DNA of 64,000 bases from NCBI RefSeq assembly GCF_004006235.1, contig NZ_CP034753.1, positions 3,596,001 through 3,660,000 on the forward strand, given 5' to 3'. The notes beneath the pieces were generated by a model. The model worked only from the letters and a program-made list of their open reading frames with translations, had not been told where the DNA came from and did not search any database. Below are positions 52,161 through 60,699 of the stretch, piece by piece (position 1 is the stretch's first letter; every line of letters begins with the position of its first letter). The stretch comes from Agromyces sp. LHK192 (GTDB lineage Bacteria; Actinomycetota; Actinomycetes; Actinomycetales; Microbacteriaceae). The position numbers and the translations under genes were made by a program.

Positions 52161-53416
52161 CGCTCGACCCGCTGCTCGCCTACGCCCGCCGGATGGACCG
52201 CGCCGACGGCCTCGCCCACTACCGCAAACGGTTCCACGGCCACGACACCGACCTGGTCTACTTCGACGGCAACTCGCTCGGCCGGCCGCCGGTGAGCGCC
52301 ATCGAGCGGATGCAGCGGTTCATGACCGGGGACTGGGGCGACCGGCTCATCCGCGGCTGGGACGAGGCCTGGCTGCAACTGCCGACCGAGATCGGCGACC
52401 GCATCGGACGCGCCGTCATCGCGGCGAAGGCCGGCCAGACCGTCATCGGCGACTCGACGACGGTCCTCCTGTACAAGCTCGCGCGCGCCGCCGTCGACGC
52501 GCAGGTCGCACGCGACCCGGCGCGACGCGAGATCGTGCTCGACACCGACAACTTCCCCACCGATCGGTACGTCCTCGACGGCATCGCCCGCGAGCGCGGC
52601 CTGCGGCTGCGCTGGATCGACGTGGACCTCGACTCGGGTGTCACGCCGGAGCAGCTGGCATCCGTCACCGGGCCCGAGACCGCGCTGGTGGTGCTCTCGC
52701 ACGTCGCCTACCGGTCGGCGTACCTGGCGGATGCCCCTGAACTCACGCGCATCGCGCACGACGCCGGGGCCCTCATCCTGTGGGACCTCTGCCACTCGGC
52801 CGGCTCGGTGCCGATCCACGCGGACATCTGGGGATTCGACCTCGCCGTCGGATGCACGTACAAGTACCTCAACGGAGGGCCCGGCGCCCCCGCCTTCGCG
52901 TACGTCCGCGAAGACCTGCAACGGGTGCTGACCCAGCCCATCCAGGGCTGGTTCGGCACCGCCGACCAGTTCACGATGGGTCCCGAGTACGAGCCGGTGC
53001 CCGGCATCCGCCGGTTCCTGTCGGGCACCTCGCCCATCGTCGCGATGCTGCCGATGGAGGAGACGCTCGCGATGATCGAGGATGCCGGCATGGCCGCGAT
53101 CCGCGCCAAGTCGGTCGCGCTGACGCAGTATGCGATCGAACTGAACGAGGCGTGGCTGGCACCGCACGGCGTGACGCTCGCGTCACCGGGCGACCCCGCG
53201 CTCCGTGGTGGGCACGTGACGCTGCACCACGACGCGATGCGCGAGGTCACGGTCAGGCTGTGGCAGCGCGACGTGATCCCCGACTACCGCGATCCCGGCG
53301 GGCTGCGCATCGGCCTCTCGCCGCTGTCGACGAGCTTCGAAGAAGTGCATCGCGGCATGTCGGCCACGCGCGACGTGCTGCGGGAGGTGCTCGCGGAGCG
53401 CGCCGGTCTGGGGTAG
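52157..53416 (+). CDS. kynU: Kynureninase
   Basis: This is a 419-residue PLP enzyme of fold type I that cleaves kynurenine to anthranilate and alanine. The PLP lysine is K236 in AVGCTYKYLNGGPGAPAF; LWDLCHSAGSVPI gives the ring-stacking and Asp contacts, and FDGNSLGRPP is the N-terminal family block. The ATG overlaps the amidohydrolase stop (ATGA). A strong terminator follows at 53443. The anthranilate produced can return to tryptophan synthesis or be degraded; no such genes are in view. Confidence 0.95.
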   Translation: MTLDPLLAYARRMDRADGLAHYRKRFHGHDTDLVYFDGNSLGRPPVSAIERMQRFMTGDWGDRLIRGWDEAWLQLPTEIGDRIGRAVIAAKAGQTVIGDSTTVLLYKLARAAVDAQVARDPARREIVLDTDNFPTDRYVLDGIARERGLRLRWIDVDLDSGVTPEQLASVTGPETALVVLSHVAYRSAYLADAPELTRIAHDAGALILWDLCHSAGSVPIHADIWGFDLAVGCTYKYLNGGPGAPAFAYVREDLQRVLTQPIQGWFGTADQFTMGPEYEPVPGIRRFLSGTSPIVAMLPMEETLAMIEDAGMAAIRAKSVALTQYAIELNEAWLAPHGVTLASPGDPALRGGHVTLHHDAMREVTVRLWQRDVIPDYRDPGGLRIGLSPLSTSFEEVHRGMSATRDVLREVLAERAGLG

Positions 53417-53442
53417 CGCGCGGAGCTCGACGACGACGACGA

Positions 53443-53476
53443 CCGCGCCGTCCCCTCCTGGTAGGGGACGGCGCGG
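53443..53476. terminator. Bidirectional terminator hairpin
   Basis: Perfect 14-bp arms (CCGCGCCGTCCCCT and AGGGGACGGCGCGG) flank a 6-nt loop between the convergent ends of kynU and the YhgE-like gene. There is no long T tract, as is common in high-GC actinobacteria. Confidence 0.85.
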
Positions 53477-53494
53477 TGGCCTCGAGCAGTCCGC

Positions 53495-55027
53495 CTACGC
53501 GGTGGCGAACTGCCGCACCCGGGTGCGGTGGTTCACCCGGTGCCCGATCCAGAAGCCGATCGCGATGAGGCCGGCGAGGAGGATGCCGAGCATCCACGGC
53601 ACGAGCGCGGGCACCACGCCCTTCGCGCCGTCCTCGAGCTCGGAGGAGCCGGCCGCCAGCTGCGACGTGCCGTCGGCGAGGTCGGTCGAGCCGGCCGAGA
53701 GTTCGGTCGAACCGGCGGCCAGCTGCGCCGAGCCCTCGGCGAGGTCGCCCGCGCCGTCGGACAGCTTCGTGAGGCCCGCGGCCAGCGAAGTGGCGCCGGT
53801 CGACAGGTTCGACGTGCCGGTCGCGAGGTTCGCGGCGCCATCGTTCAGGCGCGCCGCGCCGGCGTCGAGACGCTGTACGCCCGAGTCGAGCGTGGCGGCA
53901 CCCGTCGCGAGCCGTTCGGTGCCGGCCGAGACCTTGCCGGCGCCCGCCGCGAGCTCCTGCGACTTCGCCGACAGCTCGCCGACGCCGTCGCGCAGCTGGC
54001 CGAGGCCGGCGGCGAGGGCGGGGGCACCCTCCGCGGGGTCGACGAGGGCGACGGTTCCGGGCCACCCCTTCGACGGGTCGCCGCCGACGATCGCGCCGAC
54101 TCCGGCCTCGATCCGGGCTGCGCCCGCGGCAGCGTCGAGCGCGCCCTGCGCGAGCGCCGGCGAACCCACGGCGTACGGCGCAAGGGCGCCGAGGCCGCCT
54201 TCGACGCGGGCAGCGAGCCCGGCCAGAGCGGCGAGCGTGGCGGCATCGATCGTCACGGGCGGCGCAGGCGGCGCTCCCTCTCCGGGCGTCGCGGGCACCA
54301 GTGCAGCGAGGTCGTCCGCGAGCTTCGCTGCAGCCGCCGTCGCCGATCCGGCGGTCGACTCGAGCGTCGGCCCGGCCTGCGCGAGTTCCGACAGCTTGTT
54401 CTCGGCGATCTCGGCGTCGAGCGTCGAGCGGAACGTCGTCGCCCCGCCGAGAACGCCCTTGGCGTAGGCATCCGCTCCGGCGACGCCCTTGGCGAGGGTC
54501 GCGCCACCGGTCGCCGCCTCGCCCGCCTTCTCCAACAGCGTGCCGACACCACCGACCAGGCGAGTCGCACCGGCACTCACGTCGGCGGCACCGCCCGCGG
54601 CGGTCGCGGCACCGGAGCTGAGGTCGGCCGCACCGGATGCCGCCGACGACGCGCCGAGCGCCAGCGACGACGCGCCGGATGCCAGCGAGCCGGCGCCCGC
54701 GGAGGCGGACTGCGCACCCCAGACGAGCTTCGCGGCACCGGCATCCGCGTCGGCGGCGCCCTCGTCGAGGTCGGCGGCACCGTCGGCCAGCGCGCCGGCG
54801 CCCTCGCTGAGGGTCGCTGCGCCCAACGCGAGTTCGTGGGAGCCGTCATCGACCTTCGTCGTGCCGGCGCCGAGCTGCGAGGCGCCGTCTGCGATCTTCG
54901 CGGTCGTCGCGACGTACAGCGTGATCATCGCGGCCAGCAGGCAGCTGAGCACGATCACGGCGATGCGCATGCCGATGCCGTGCGCGTGGGCGGCGGAACT
55001 CGAACTACGCGTTCTCGAACTCGTCAT
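53495..55027 (-). CDS. YhgE/Pip-like repeat membrane protein
   Basis: This is a 510-residue protein. One N-terminal helix (about 21-42) leads into a very long extracytoplasmic region (about 45-465) of Gly/Ala/Ser/Leu repeats with a roughly 7-residue period (LADGAAD, LSSGAAT, LATGTSN), likely a coiled or beta-solenoid rod. One C-terminal helix (PWMLGILLAGLIAIGFWIGH) and a basic tail follow. The repeats resemble the YhgE/phage-infection-protein family, but the usual C-terminal multi-helix domain is missing. The function is unknown; such proteins often sit beside MMPL or ABC exporters, not found here. The ATG at 55027 is chosen because the helix begins shortly after it. Confidence 0.75.
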   Translation of the reverse strand: MTSSRTRSSSSAAHAHGIGMRIAVIVLSCLLAAMITLYVATTAKIADGASQLGAGTTKVDDGSHELALGAATLSEGAGALADGAADLDEGAADADAGAAKLVWGAQSASAGAGSLASGASSLALGASSAASGAADLSSGAATAAGGAADVSAGATRLVGGVGTLLEKAGEAATGGATLAKGVAGADAYAKGVLGGATTFRSTLDAEIAENKLSELAQAGPTLESTAGSATAAAAKLADDLAALVPATPGEGAPPAPPVTIDAATLAALAGLAARVEGGLGALAPYAVGSPALAQGALDAAAGAARIEAGVGAIVGGDPSKGWPGTVALVDPAEGAPALAAGLGQLRDGVGELSAKSQELAAGAGKVSAGTERLATGAATLDSGVQRLDAGAARLNDGAANLATGTSNLSTGATSLAAGLTKLSDGAGDLAEGSAQLAAGSTELSAGSTDLADGTSQLAAGSSELEDGAKGVVPALVPWMLGILLAGLIAIGFWIGHRVNHRTRVRQFATA

Positions 55028-55521
55028 TGAGCACTCCAGTGGGTGGGCCCGTGGTCGGGCGCGGTGAAGGGAGCTCGCGGGGTGCCGCCGATCGTCGGGT
55101 CGGGTGCTGTGGTTCGCCTGCGGCGCGACATCGTCGACGCGCCGTGATCGGGTGGGGGCCGGGAGCGGGCCGAATGTAACAAGGGCCCGGCGCCGTGCGA
55201 CAGCGCCGGATTGAAAGTCCGTGAGAAGGCGAGGGTTCTTCAGCCGTGGCGCGCGATTCGTTGTGGGGTTGCTACAAGAGGCTGGCCCCGAGCGTTGCCG
55301 AATCAGTCTCGCTCGCGCGCAGGCGTGAGCCCGGCGTCGACCTTGACGCACGGGCGTCGTTCGACCCCGATCATCTGGTCCGACCCTCTCCGGTCGCGCA
55401 GCGGTCGAAGCGCTCGCGTCACCTCGACCCTGGCGCGTGCCAGTCAGAGAGTCCGCCGAACCGCGGAACCTGGGCAGAGCTCGGGCGCGGGGCTCGACCG
55501 CGAATCGCTCCCTGACGACGG
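55028..55521. other. 494-bp stretch without a convincing gene
   Basis: I see no protein with family features, no tRNA and no clear repeat here. A 90-codon frame at 55246-55515 has irregular composition and no ribosome-binding site. The base composition is more even than in the coding neighbours. It presumably includes the promoter of the YhgE-like gene on its left side; the rest may be a decayed gene. Confidence 0.5.
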
Positions 55522-55815
55522 TTAGGCCGACTGCTCCAGGCGAGCGGCGAGCCGGCCGGAGGGACGCGTCGGGGCAAGCTCAGTCGCACGACGCAGGCCC
55601 ACACGCGCGATCATCACGTCGACGTACTCGGTGATCACCGACAGCCCTTGCCCGTGGAGGTTGACGACATCGTGAGCGATCGGCTCCGAGTTCGCGAGCG
55701 AGTGGAGCGTGACATCCCAGCTCGTTTCCTGGTCGCTTCGAACAACGGCGACGACCTCGACACGGAGGGCGGCACGGGCGTCCTCCCCTGAGAGTTCCAT
55801 GATCGGCCCACTCAT
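55522..55815 (-). CDS. Small protein of unknown function
   Basis: This is a 97-residue frame (92 if the second ATG at 55800 is used). It has an amphipathic, protein-like pattern (VEVVAVVRSDQETSWDVTLH, GQGLSVITEYVDVMIARVG) with no helix long enough for a membrane and no known domain. It lies downstream of the XRE/DUF2975 pair on the same strand. It is more likely real than not, but codon statistics would be needed. Confidence 0.5.
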   Translation of the reverse strand: MSGPIMELSGEDARAALRVEVVAVVRSDQETSWDVTLHSLANSEPIAHDVVNLHGQGLSVITEYVDVMIARVGLRRATELAPTRPSGRLAARLEQSA

Positions 55816-55876
55816 TGCGGGCCCGTCACGGTCGATTCTCGGACGGCTTCCCGGGGACCTGATCGGATTCGTTGAG

Positions 55877-56080
55877 TCATTCGTCGTAGTGGAGGAGGTC
55901 GCCGGGTTGGCAGTCGAGCACCCGGCAAATCGCGTCGAGGGTGGAGAACCGCACGGCCTTGGCCCGACCGTTCTTGAGCACGGCGACGTTCGCCGGCGTG
56001 ATGCCGATCGCGTCGGCGAAGTCGCCGACGCTCATCCCGCGTTCGACGAGCAGGCGGTCGATCGAGATGCGGATCGCCAT
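55877..56080 (-). CDS. YozG-like XRE family helix-turn-helix protein
   Basis: This is a 67-residue Cro/C1-type DNA-binding protein that is entirely helix-turn-helix (SVGDFADAIGITPANVAVLK, then FSTLDAICRVLDCQPGDLL). This small family is regularly paired with a DUF2975 membrane protein, as here. Its ATG overlaps the DUF2975 stop by one base (TGATG). It probably represses its own operon through the inverted repeat at 56580. Confidence 0.9.
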   Translation of the reverse strand: MAIRISIDRLLVERGMSVGDFADAIGITPANVAVLKNGRAKAVRFSTLDAICRVLDCQPGDLLHYDE

Positions 56081-56574
56081 CAGACGACCTCTTCCAGTTC
56101 GCGGCTCAACAGGGTCGCGCGTCGCAGCAGCGAACGCAGCACGAGGCTGATGCACCCGAGCGCGACCAGGATCAGGCAGGTCGTCACGAGGACGAGGCCG
56201 ATGAACGGTCCACCCGCCTGCGCGTTGCCGATCAGCACGATCCCGGTGATCACCAGGATCACCCCGCAGGCGAGCGTGGCGATGATCACATCGACCCACA
56301 GCAGCGACGACCGGGTGAGGACCGCACCGCGGTGGATGCGGTGAACGAGCAAGGAGATCATCGCGAGCGTGATGAGCGCCAGCACGATGATCGCGATCGC
56401 GACGGCGAGCAGCGGCGCACGCAGGTCGGTGAACTCCGGGAACATGTCCGCGAGACCCTCGGATATCCCCGGCAGCAGCACGATCGCCGCGACCCCGATG
56501 AGAAACAGGAGGCCGAGCAGCACCTGCGTGGCGATGACGAGGCCGAGGGAGGGACGCGGGAGCTCGAGATCCAT
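56080..56574 (-). CDS. DUF2975 family membrane protein
   Basis: This is a 164-residue protein with four predicted transmembrane helices and a short charged N-terminus (MDLELPRPS). The pairing with a 67-residue XRE protein is the standard DUF2975 arrangement. The function is unknown; sensing or anchoring roles for the partner regulator have been suggested only by association. The ATG at 56574 is preferred because the longer frame would run through the operator. Confidence 0.85.
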   Translation of the reverse strand: MDLELPRPSLGLVIATQVLLGLLFLIGVAAIVLLPGISEGLADMFPEFTDLRAPLLAVAIAIIVLALITLAMISLLVHRIHRGAVLTRSSLLWVDVIIATLACGVILVITGIVLIGNAQAGGPFIGLVLVTTCLILVALGCISLVLRSLLRRATLLSRELEEVV

Positions 56575-56579
56575 GCATC

Positions 56580-56607
56580 GACTTTCGATGGAAATCAATC
56601 GAAAGTC
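56580..56607. promoter_or_regulatory. Operator-like inverted repeat of the DUF2975-XRE operon
   Basis: GACTTTCGAT and ATCGAAAGTC form a perfect 10-bp inverted repeat with an 8-bp spacer, starting 5 bp upstream of the DUF2975 ATG. The location over the start and leader fits autorepression by the XRE protein. Confidence 0.65.
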
Positions 56608-56688
56608 AATAGATATCGATCGCGCCCGCATCGCTGTGGCCTGCGCCGCTGGACTGGAGCTGCAGAACTCGCGGATCATGGATTCCAC

Positions 56689-56704
56689 TCGAACATACGT
56701 TCGA
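56689..56704. promoter_or_regulatory. LexA (SOS) box of the actinobacterial type
   Basis: TCGAACATACGTTCGA matches the mycobacterial SOS consensus TCGAAC-N4-GTTCGA at all twelve defined positions. It ends 7 bp before the -10 hexamer TAGGCT at 56712 and so would block RNA polymerase. Confidence 0.85.
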
Positions 56705-56711
56705 ATTCCGG

Positions 56712-56717
56712 TAGGCT
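56712..56717 (+). promoter_or_regulatory. -10 hexamer TAGGCT, probable leaderless start
   Basis: This lies 6 nt before the ATG of the DUF222/HNH gene, immediately downstream of the LexA box. Confidence 0.5.
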
Positions 56718-56723
56718 GAGGGT

Positions 56724-58184
56724 ATGCCCGAAGTCGCCGTCACGACGCTGGACCCGCCGGTCGGGGCGCACGTTCGCCCGGGTGCAGTCCGGGTGCAGCA
56801 GGCCGGCCGACTCGACGATCGAAGTGACTACGCCCGGGCGGCGGACACGTTGTCCGACCTGGTCGACGCGGCCGCCGCGGCGCTGTGCATCGAGGCGATG
56901 CACGCCGCCGTACAGGTTCAACTGCTTCGCCTCGCGATGGATCACGCGGTCGCCGCATCCGACGCGTTCACGTCCCCCCGGCTCTCGTCCGAGCGGCGAC
57001 GCGACCTCGCGATCCGGGCGGTGATCGCGGAGTTCGCGACCGCGATGCGCCTGCCCGAACGCACCGTGCAACGCCTCGCGTCCGACGCCTGGGTGCTCAC
57101 CACCCGGCTGCCCGCGACCTTCCGGGCGATGAGCCGCGGCGCGTTCGCGCTCGCGCACGCCCGCGTCATCATCGAGGCGGTCGACGGTGTCGACGATGAC
57201 TCCATCGCCGCGGAGCTCGACACCGCCCTCGCCGAACTCGCGGCGACCGTCACCGTCGCCAAGCTGCGTCGTGACGCACGTCGCTCCCGCGAAGCGCTCC
57301 TCGCCGAGACCGCTGCCGAACGGCATCGGCACGCGGCAGCCGAACGCCGGGTCGAGCTCGAACCCGCCCGCGATGGCATGGCCTGGCTGCACCTGCACCT
57401 GCCTGCGGCCGACGCCCTGCTCGCCCACGACCGGATCGACCGCACCGCCCGGAGTCTCCTCGAGCCCGGCGACGAACCCCGCACGCTCGACCAGACCCGC
57501 GCCGACGTCGCCCGAGACCTCCTCCTCGGCGCGCCCATGGGCGCAGTACCAGGCCCGATCAGCCCGGTTCCGATCAGCCCCACCGTCGCGGTCACCGTCC
57601 CGGTCCTCACCCTCCTCGGCGGCGACCAACCCGGACACCTCGACGGATACGGCCCGATCGACCCCGACACCGCCCGCAGGCTCGCCGCGCACGCGCCGTC
57701 CTTCACGCGCATCCTGACCCACCCCGTCACGGGCACCGTGCTCGACGTCGACCGCACCAGCTACCGGCCACCCGCAGACCTCATCCGATGGGTCCGGCTG
57801 CGCGACGAGACCTGCCGCTTCCCCGGCTGCAACCGCGCCGCCCGCACCTGCGACCTCGACCACACCCACGACTGGGCCGACGGCGGAACCACCACCCACG
57901 ACAACCTCGCCCTGCTCTGCCCGCACCATCACCACCTCAAGCACGAGACCTCCTGGACGGTCAGGCGCGCAACCGACGACGGCTACGGCGCCGGCGGCGA
58001 CTACGACGGCGCCCTCGAGTGGCGGTCACCGACCGGACGACGACACCGCACCCACCCAGCCGTCCGACGTTCAGTACGTCACGGCGATACGGGTCACGGA
58101 GTGCCGCCCGGTCCACCGCGCGACATGGAAACGCCAACGCCCGCCTCCCCACACCATCACGATCACGCGCGGCCGCCGTTCTGA
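56724..58184 (+). CDS. DUF222 domain HNH endonuclease (13E12 repeat family)
   Basis: This is a 486-residue protein. The long helical DUF222 domain covers about residues 30-340. A C-terminal HNH nuclease (about 365-410) has zinc-type cysteines in CRFPGCNRAARTC, the catalytic block DLDHTHDWADGGTT and NLALLCPHHHHLKH. Actinobacteria carry many copies, and the 13E12 group in Mycobacterium tuberculosis includes LexA-controlled members, consistent with the SOS box here. The target and biological role are not known. Residues after about 415 are a variable proline- and histidine-rich tail. Confidence 0.9.
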   Translation: MPEVAVTTLDPPVGAHVRPGAVRVQQAGRLDDRSDYARAADTLSDLVDAAAAALCIEAMHAAVQVQLLRLAMDHAVAASDAFTSPRLSSERRRDLAIRAVIAEFATAMRLPERTVQRLASDAWVLTTRLPATFRAMSRGAFALAHARVIIEAVDGVDDDSIAAELDTALAELAATVTVAKLRRDARRSREALLAETAAERHRHAAAERRVELEPARDGMAWLHLHLPAADALLAHDRIDRTARSLLEPGDEPRTLDQTRADVARDLLLGAPMGAVPGPISPVPISPTVAVTVPVLTLLGGDQPGHLDGYGPIDPDTARRLAAHAPSFTRILTHPVTGTVLDVDRTSYRPPADLIRWVRLRDETCRFPGCNRAARTCDLDHTHDWADGGTTTHDNLALLCPHHHHLKHETSWTVRRATDDGYGAGGDYDGALEWRSPTGRRHRTHPAVRRSVRHGDTGHGVPPGPPRDMETPTPASPHHHDHARPPF

Positions 58185-58511
58185 ACACCGCCCGTCCGGA
58201 GCGCGCAGGAATGCATCGGAACGCGCGCACCCGAGCACGCCAGCACGCCCCGGTGCCCCCGTGCTCACTCGCGCGCGCTACCACCGCGCCCGTCGCACGG
58301 CAACCCCGCGCCTTCCCCTTCTGCGGCGGCGGCGGCCCGACGTAGGCTGGCCACCGACCGAGAAACCGACACACCGACGGGCCGGATCGCACCGACGAGC
58401 CGGCTCGACACGAAGAACAGCTCGACACGAAGTACGGCTCGACACCACGTACGGGTCGGCGAGCGGACGTACGGGTCGACGGGGGCCCGCACCGATCGAG
58501 AGGGTGGACGC
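58185..58511. other. 327-bp gap with short degenerate repeats
   Basis: There is no gene here. Between about 58402 and 58485 an imperfect 17-bp unit (CTCGACACGAAGTACGG type) recurs about three times, followed by two copies of ACGTACGGGTCG. The ATG of the next gene lies just after GAGAGGGTGGACGC. Confidence 0.55.
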
Positions 58512-59147
58512 ATGGCGAACGACGACGACATCATCGACGAGGCGACCGAAGCCGCTCGCAAGGCGGCCTATCGGGCGGGCGGCGCTGCGGAATCCGCCGC
58601 CGACGGCGCAGCCGACGCCGTCGGCGATGCCGTGTCCGCGGCGAAGCAGGCATCCGACGACGTCGCGAAGAAGGTCTCGAGCTCGGCGAAACGAGCGTCC
58701 GCGAACGCGAAGAGCACCGCATCGAAGACGGCCGACGCCGCCGACGAGGCATTCGATCGCAGCAAGGACGCCGTCGCCGACGCGGCGGACGACGCGAAGG
58801 CCAAGGTCTCCGATCTCGCCGACAAGGCGCAGGACACGGCTGCGGACCTGACCGAGAAGGCCAAGGCGGCGGTATCGGACGCTGCGGACTCGGCGAAGGC
58901 GGCGATCGATGACGCCGCCGGCACCGCGAAGGAGTACGCCGACCGGTTCGGCTCCGCCGCGAAGGACGCCTTCGGCGACGGCGGCGACCAGCTCGGCGAC
59001 TTCATCGACAAGGGCCGCGACGTCGCCGGCGACGGCATCACGTTCGTGCAGCGGAAGTACCGGGAGAACCCGGCGCTCGTGATCGCCGTGGGCGCTGCCG
59101 CACTGGTCGGCATCGGCGTCATCGTCCGCGCGGTCTTCAAGCGGTGA
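58512..59147 (+). CDS. LEA/apolipoprotein-like amphipathic protein with C-terminal membrane helix
   Basis: This is a 211-residue protein built of Ala/Asp/Lys/Ser-rich 11-residue-type repeats (DAVGDAVSAAKQASDDVAKK and similar) covering about residues 8-165, like group 3 LEA proteins or apolipoproteins. A C-terminal helix (ALVIAVGAAALVGIGVIVRA) and a basic tail follow. It probably coats or shields a membrane or is stress related, but no function is proven. Its last 11 bp overlap the convergent efflux gene. Confidence 0.75.
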   Translation: MANDDDIIDEATEAARKAAYRAGGAAESAADGAADAVGDAVSAAKQASDDVAKKVSSSAKRASANAKSTASKTADAADEAFDRSKDAVADAADDAKAKVSDLADKAQDTAADLTEKAKAAVSDAADSAKAAIDDAAGTAKEYADRFGSAAKDAFGDGGDQLGDFIDKGRDVAGDGITFVQRKYRENPALVIAVGAAALVGIGVIVRAVFKR

Positions 59148-60699
59148 TGCGCTCCTGAGGTTGCGGCGGCTCGGCTGACGGGCCGCCCGACCTCACCGCG
59201 TCGCCCACGACCGCGTCTCCCGCGGCGGCGCCCCAGGCGACCGTGACCTTCGGCTTGGCGAAGCAGGCGACGACGACCGCGCCCACCACGAACGCCGCGA
59301 TCGCGAGCACGAGCGATTGGCTCATCGCGGTGCTGAATCCGTCGGCGACCGCGGGCGGCAACGCCCCGGCGGACCCGCCCGCGCCCTGCTGGGCCGCCGA
59401 CGCGTCGAAGCCCGGCAGCTCGGCCGCGAGGCGCGCGTTGAGCAGTGACGCGATGGCCGCCGACCCCAGCACCGACCCGACCTGTCGGGTCATGTTGTAG
59501 ACGCCGGCTCCCGCGCCGGCCTGAGCCGGCGGAAGGTTCCGCGTCGCGGTCGACGACAGCGGCGCCCAGATGCCCGACTGGCCGATGCCGAGCAGCGCCG
59601 ACGGGATGAGCAGCAGCCAGAACGGCTGGTCGGGGGTGAGCAGCAGCGCGTACAGCGCGAGCGATGCGGCGACGAGCAGGAACCCGGGCACCGCGAACCA
59701 GCGCGCGTCGAAACGGTCGTTGAGCTTGCCGATGATGGGCGCCATCACGAAGGCCAGGACCGCCATCGGGGCGAGCATCAGCGCGGCCTGCGTCGGGTCG
59801 AGCCCGCGCGCGATCTGGAAGTAGAACGCGAGCGGCAGCGGGAACGAGGTCATCGCGAGGCCGACGAGGCTGATGCCGACCGCGGAGAGCGAGAAGTTCC
59901 GGTCGCGGAACAGGCTGAGCGGCAGCAACGGCTCGGCCCGGTTGAACCGCTGCCACACGACGAAGCCGACGAGCACCACGATGCCGGCGATGATCAGGCT
60001 CCAGACGCTGATCGGCCCGACGATGGTGCCCCAGTCGTACGTGTCGCCCTCCTGGATGCCGAAGACCAGCAGGAACATGCCGACCGCCGAGAGCACGACG
60101 CCGAGCCAGTCGAACCGGTGCGAGTGCGTCGGCAGCGACGGCACGAACCGCATCGCGAGGATGAAGCCGATCACGCCGACCGGCACGTTCACGAAGAAGA
60201 TCCACTCCCAGCCGAGCGAGTCGACGAGGACGCCGCCGAGGATGGGGCCGACGAGCGCGGCGATGCCGGCGACCGAACCCCAGAGTCCCATGGCGGCACC
60301 GCGGCGGTCGGGCGGGAAGATCCGGGTGATCACCGCCATGGTCTGCGGCGTCATCAGCGCGGCGCCGAGGCCCTGCACGGCGCGGGCGGCGATGAGCATC
60401 TCGATGCTGCCCGAGAACCCGCACCACAGCGACGCGAGCGTGAACACCGCGAGTCCGACGAGGTAGAGGTTCTTCGGTCCGAAGCGGTCGCCGAGGCGCC
60501 CGGTGATGAGCAGCGGCACGGCGTACGCGAGCAGGTACGCACTCGTGACCCAGATGACGGCGGTGAGGTCGGCGTCGAGGTCCTTCAGGATCGCGGGGTT
60601 CGCGATCGAGACGATCGTGGAGTCCACGAGGATCATGAAGAACCCGATGACGAGCGCCCAGAGGGCGGGCCAGGGAGTGCGTTCGGCGGTGGGGTTCAT
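59137..60699 (-). CDS. DHA2 family (14-TMS) MFS multidrug efflux transporter
   Basis: This is a 520-residue MFS protein with about 14 helices. DHA2 signatures are the helix-1 motif FFMILVDSTIVSIANPAI, the loop GRLGDRFGPKNLYLVG, RAVQGLGAALMTPQTMAVI and GWEWIFFVNVPVGVIGF. It exports drugs or dyes using the proton gradient. The ATG overlaps the stop of the PadR gene (ATGA) with GGAAGGAAAC upstream, so regulator and pump form one operon, the usual PadR-efflux layout. Confidence 0.92.
   Translation of the reverse strand: MNPTAERTPWPALWALVIGFFMILVDSTIVSIANPAILKDLDADLTAVIWVTSAYLLAYAVPLLITGRLGDRFGPKNLYLVGLAVFTLASLWCGFSGSIEMLIAARAVQGLGAALMTPQTMAVITRIFPPDRRGAAMGLWGSVAGIAALVGPILGGVLVDSLGWEWIFFVNVPVGVIGFILAMRFVPSLPTHSHRFDWLGVVLSAVGMFLLVFGIQEGDTYDWGTIVGPISVWSLIIAGIVVLVGFVVWQRFNRAEPLLPLSLFRDRNFSLSAVGISLVGLAMTSFPLPLAFYFQIARGLDPTQAALMLAPMAVLAFVMAPIIGKLNDRFDARWFAVPGFLLVAASLALYALLLTPDQPFWLLLIPSALLGIGQSGIWAPLSSTATRNLPPAQAGAGAGVYNMTRQVGSVLGSAAIASLLNARLAAELPGFDASAAQQGAGGSAGALPPAVADGFSTAMSQSLVLAIAAFVVGAVVVACFAKPKVTVAWGAAAGDAVVGDAVRSGGPSAEPPQPQERITA

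Noticed and set aside
55246..55515. A 90-codon frame as a gene
   Set aside because: It has no ribosome-binding site or promoter hexamer, mixed composition and no family-like features.
56724..58184. HNH protein as a homing endonuclease or restriction enzyme
   Set aside because: The DUF222 domain, the absence of an intron, intein or methylase and the SOS box place it in the 13E12 family.
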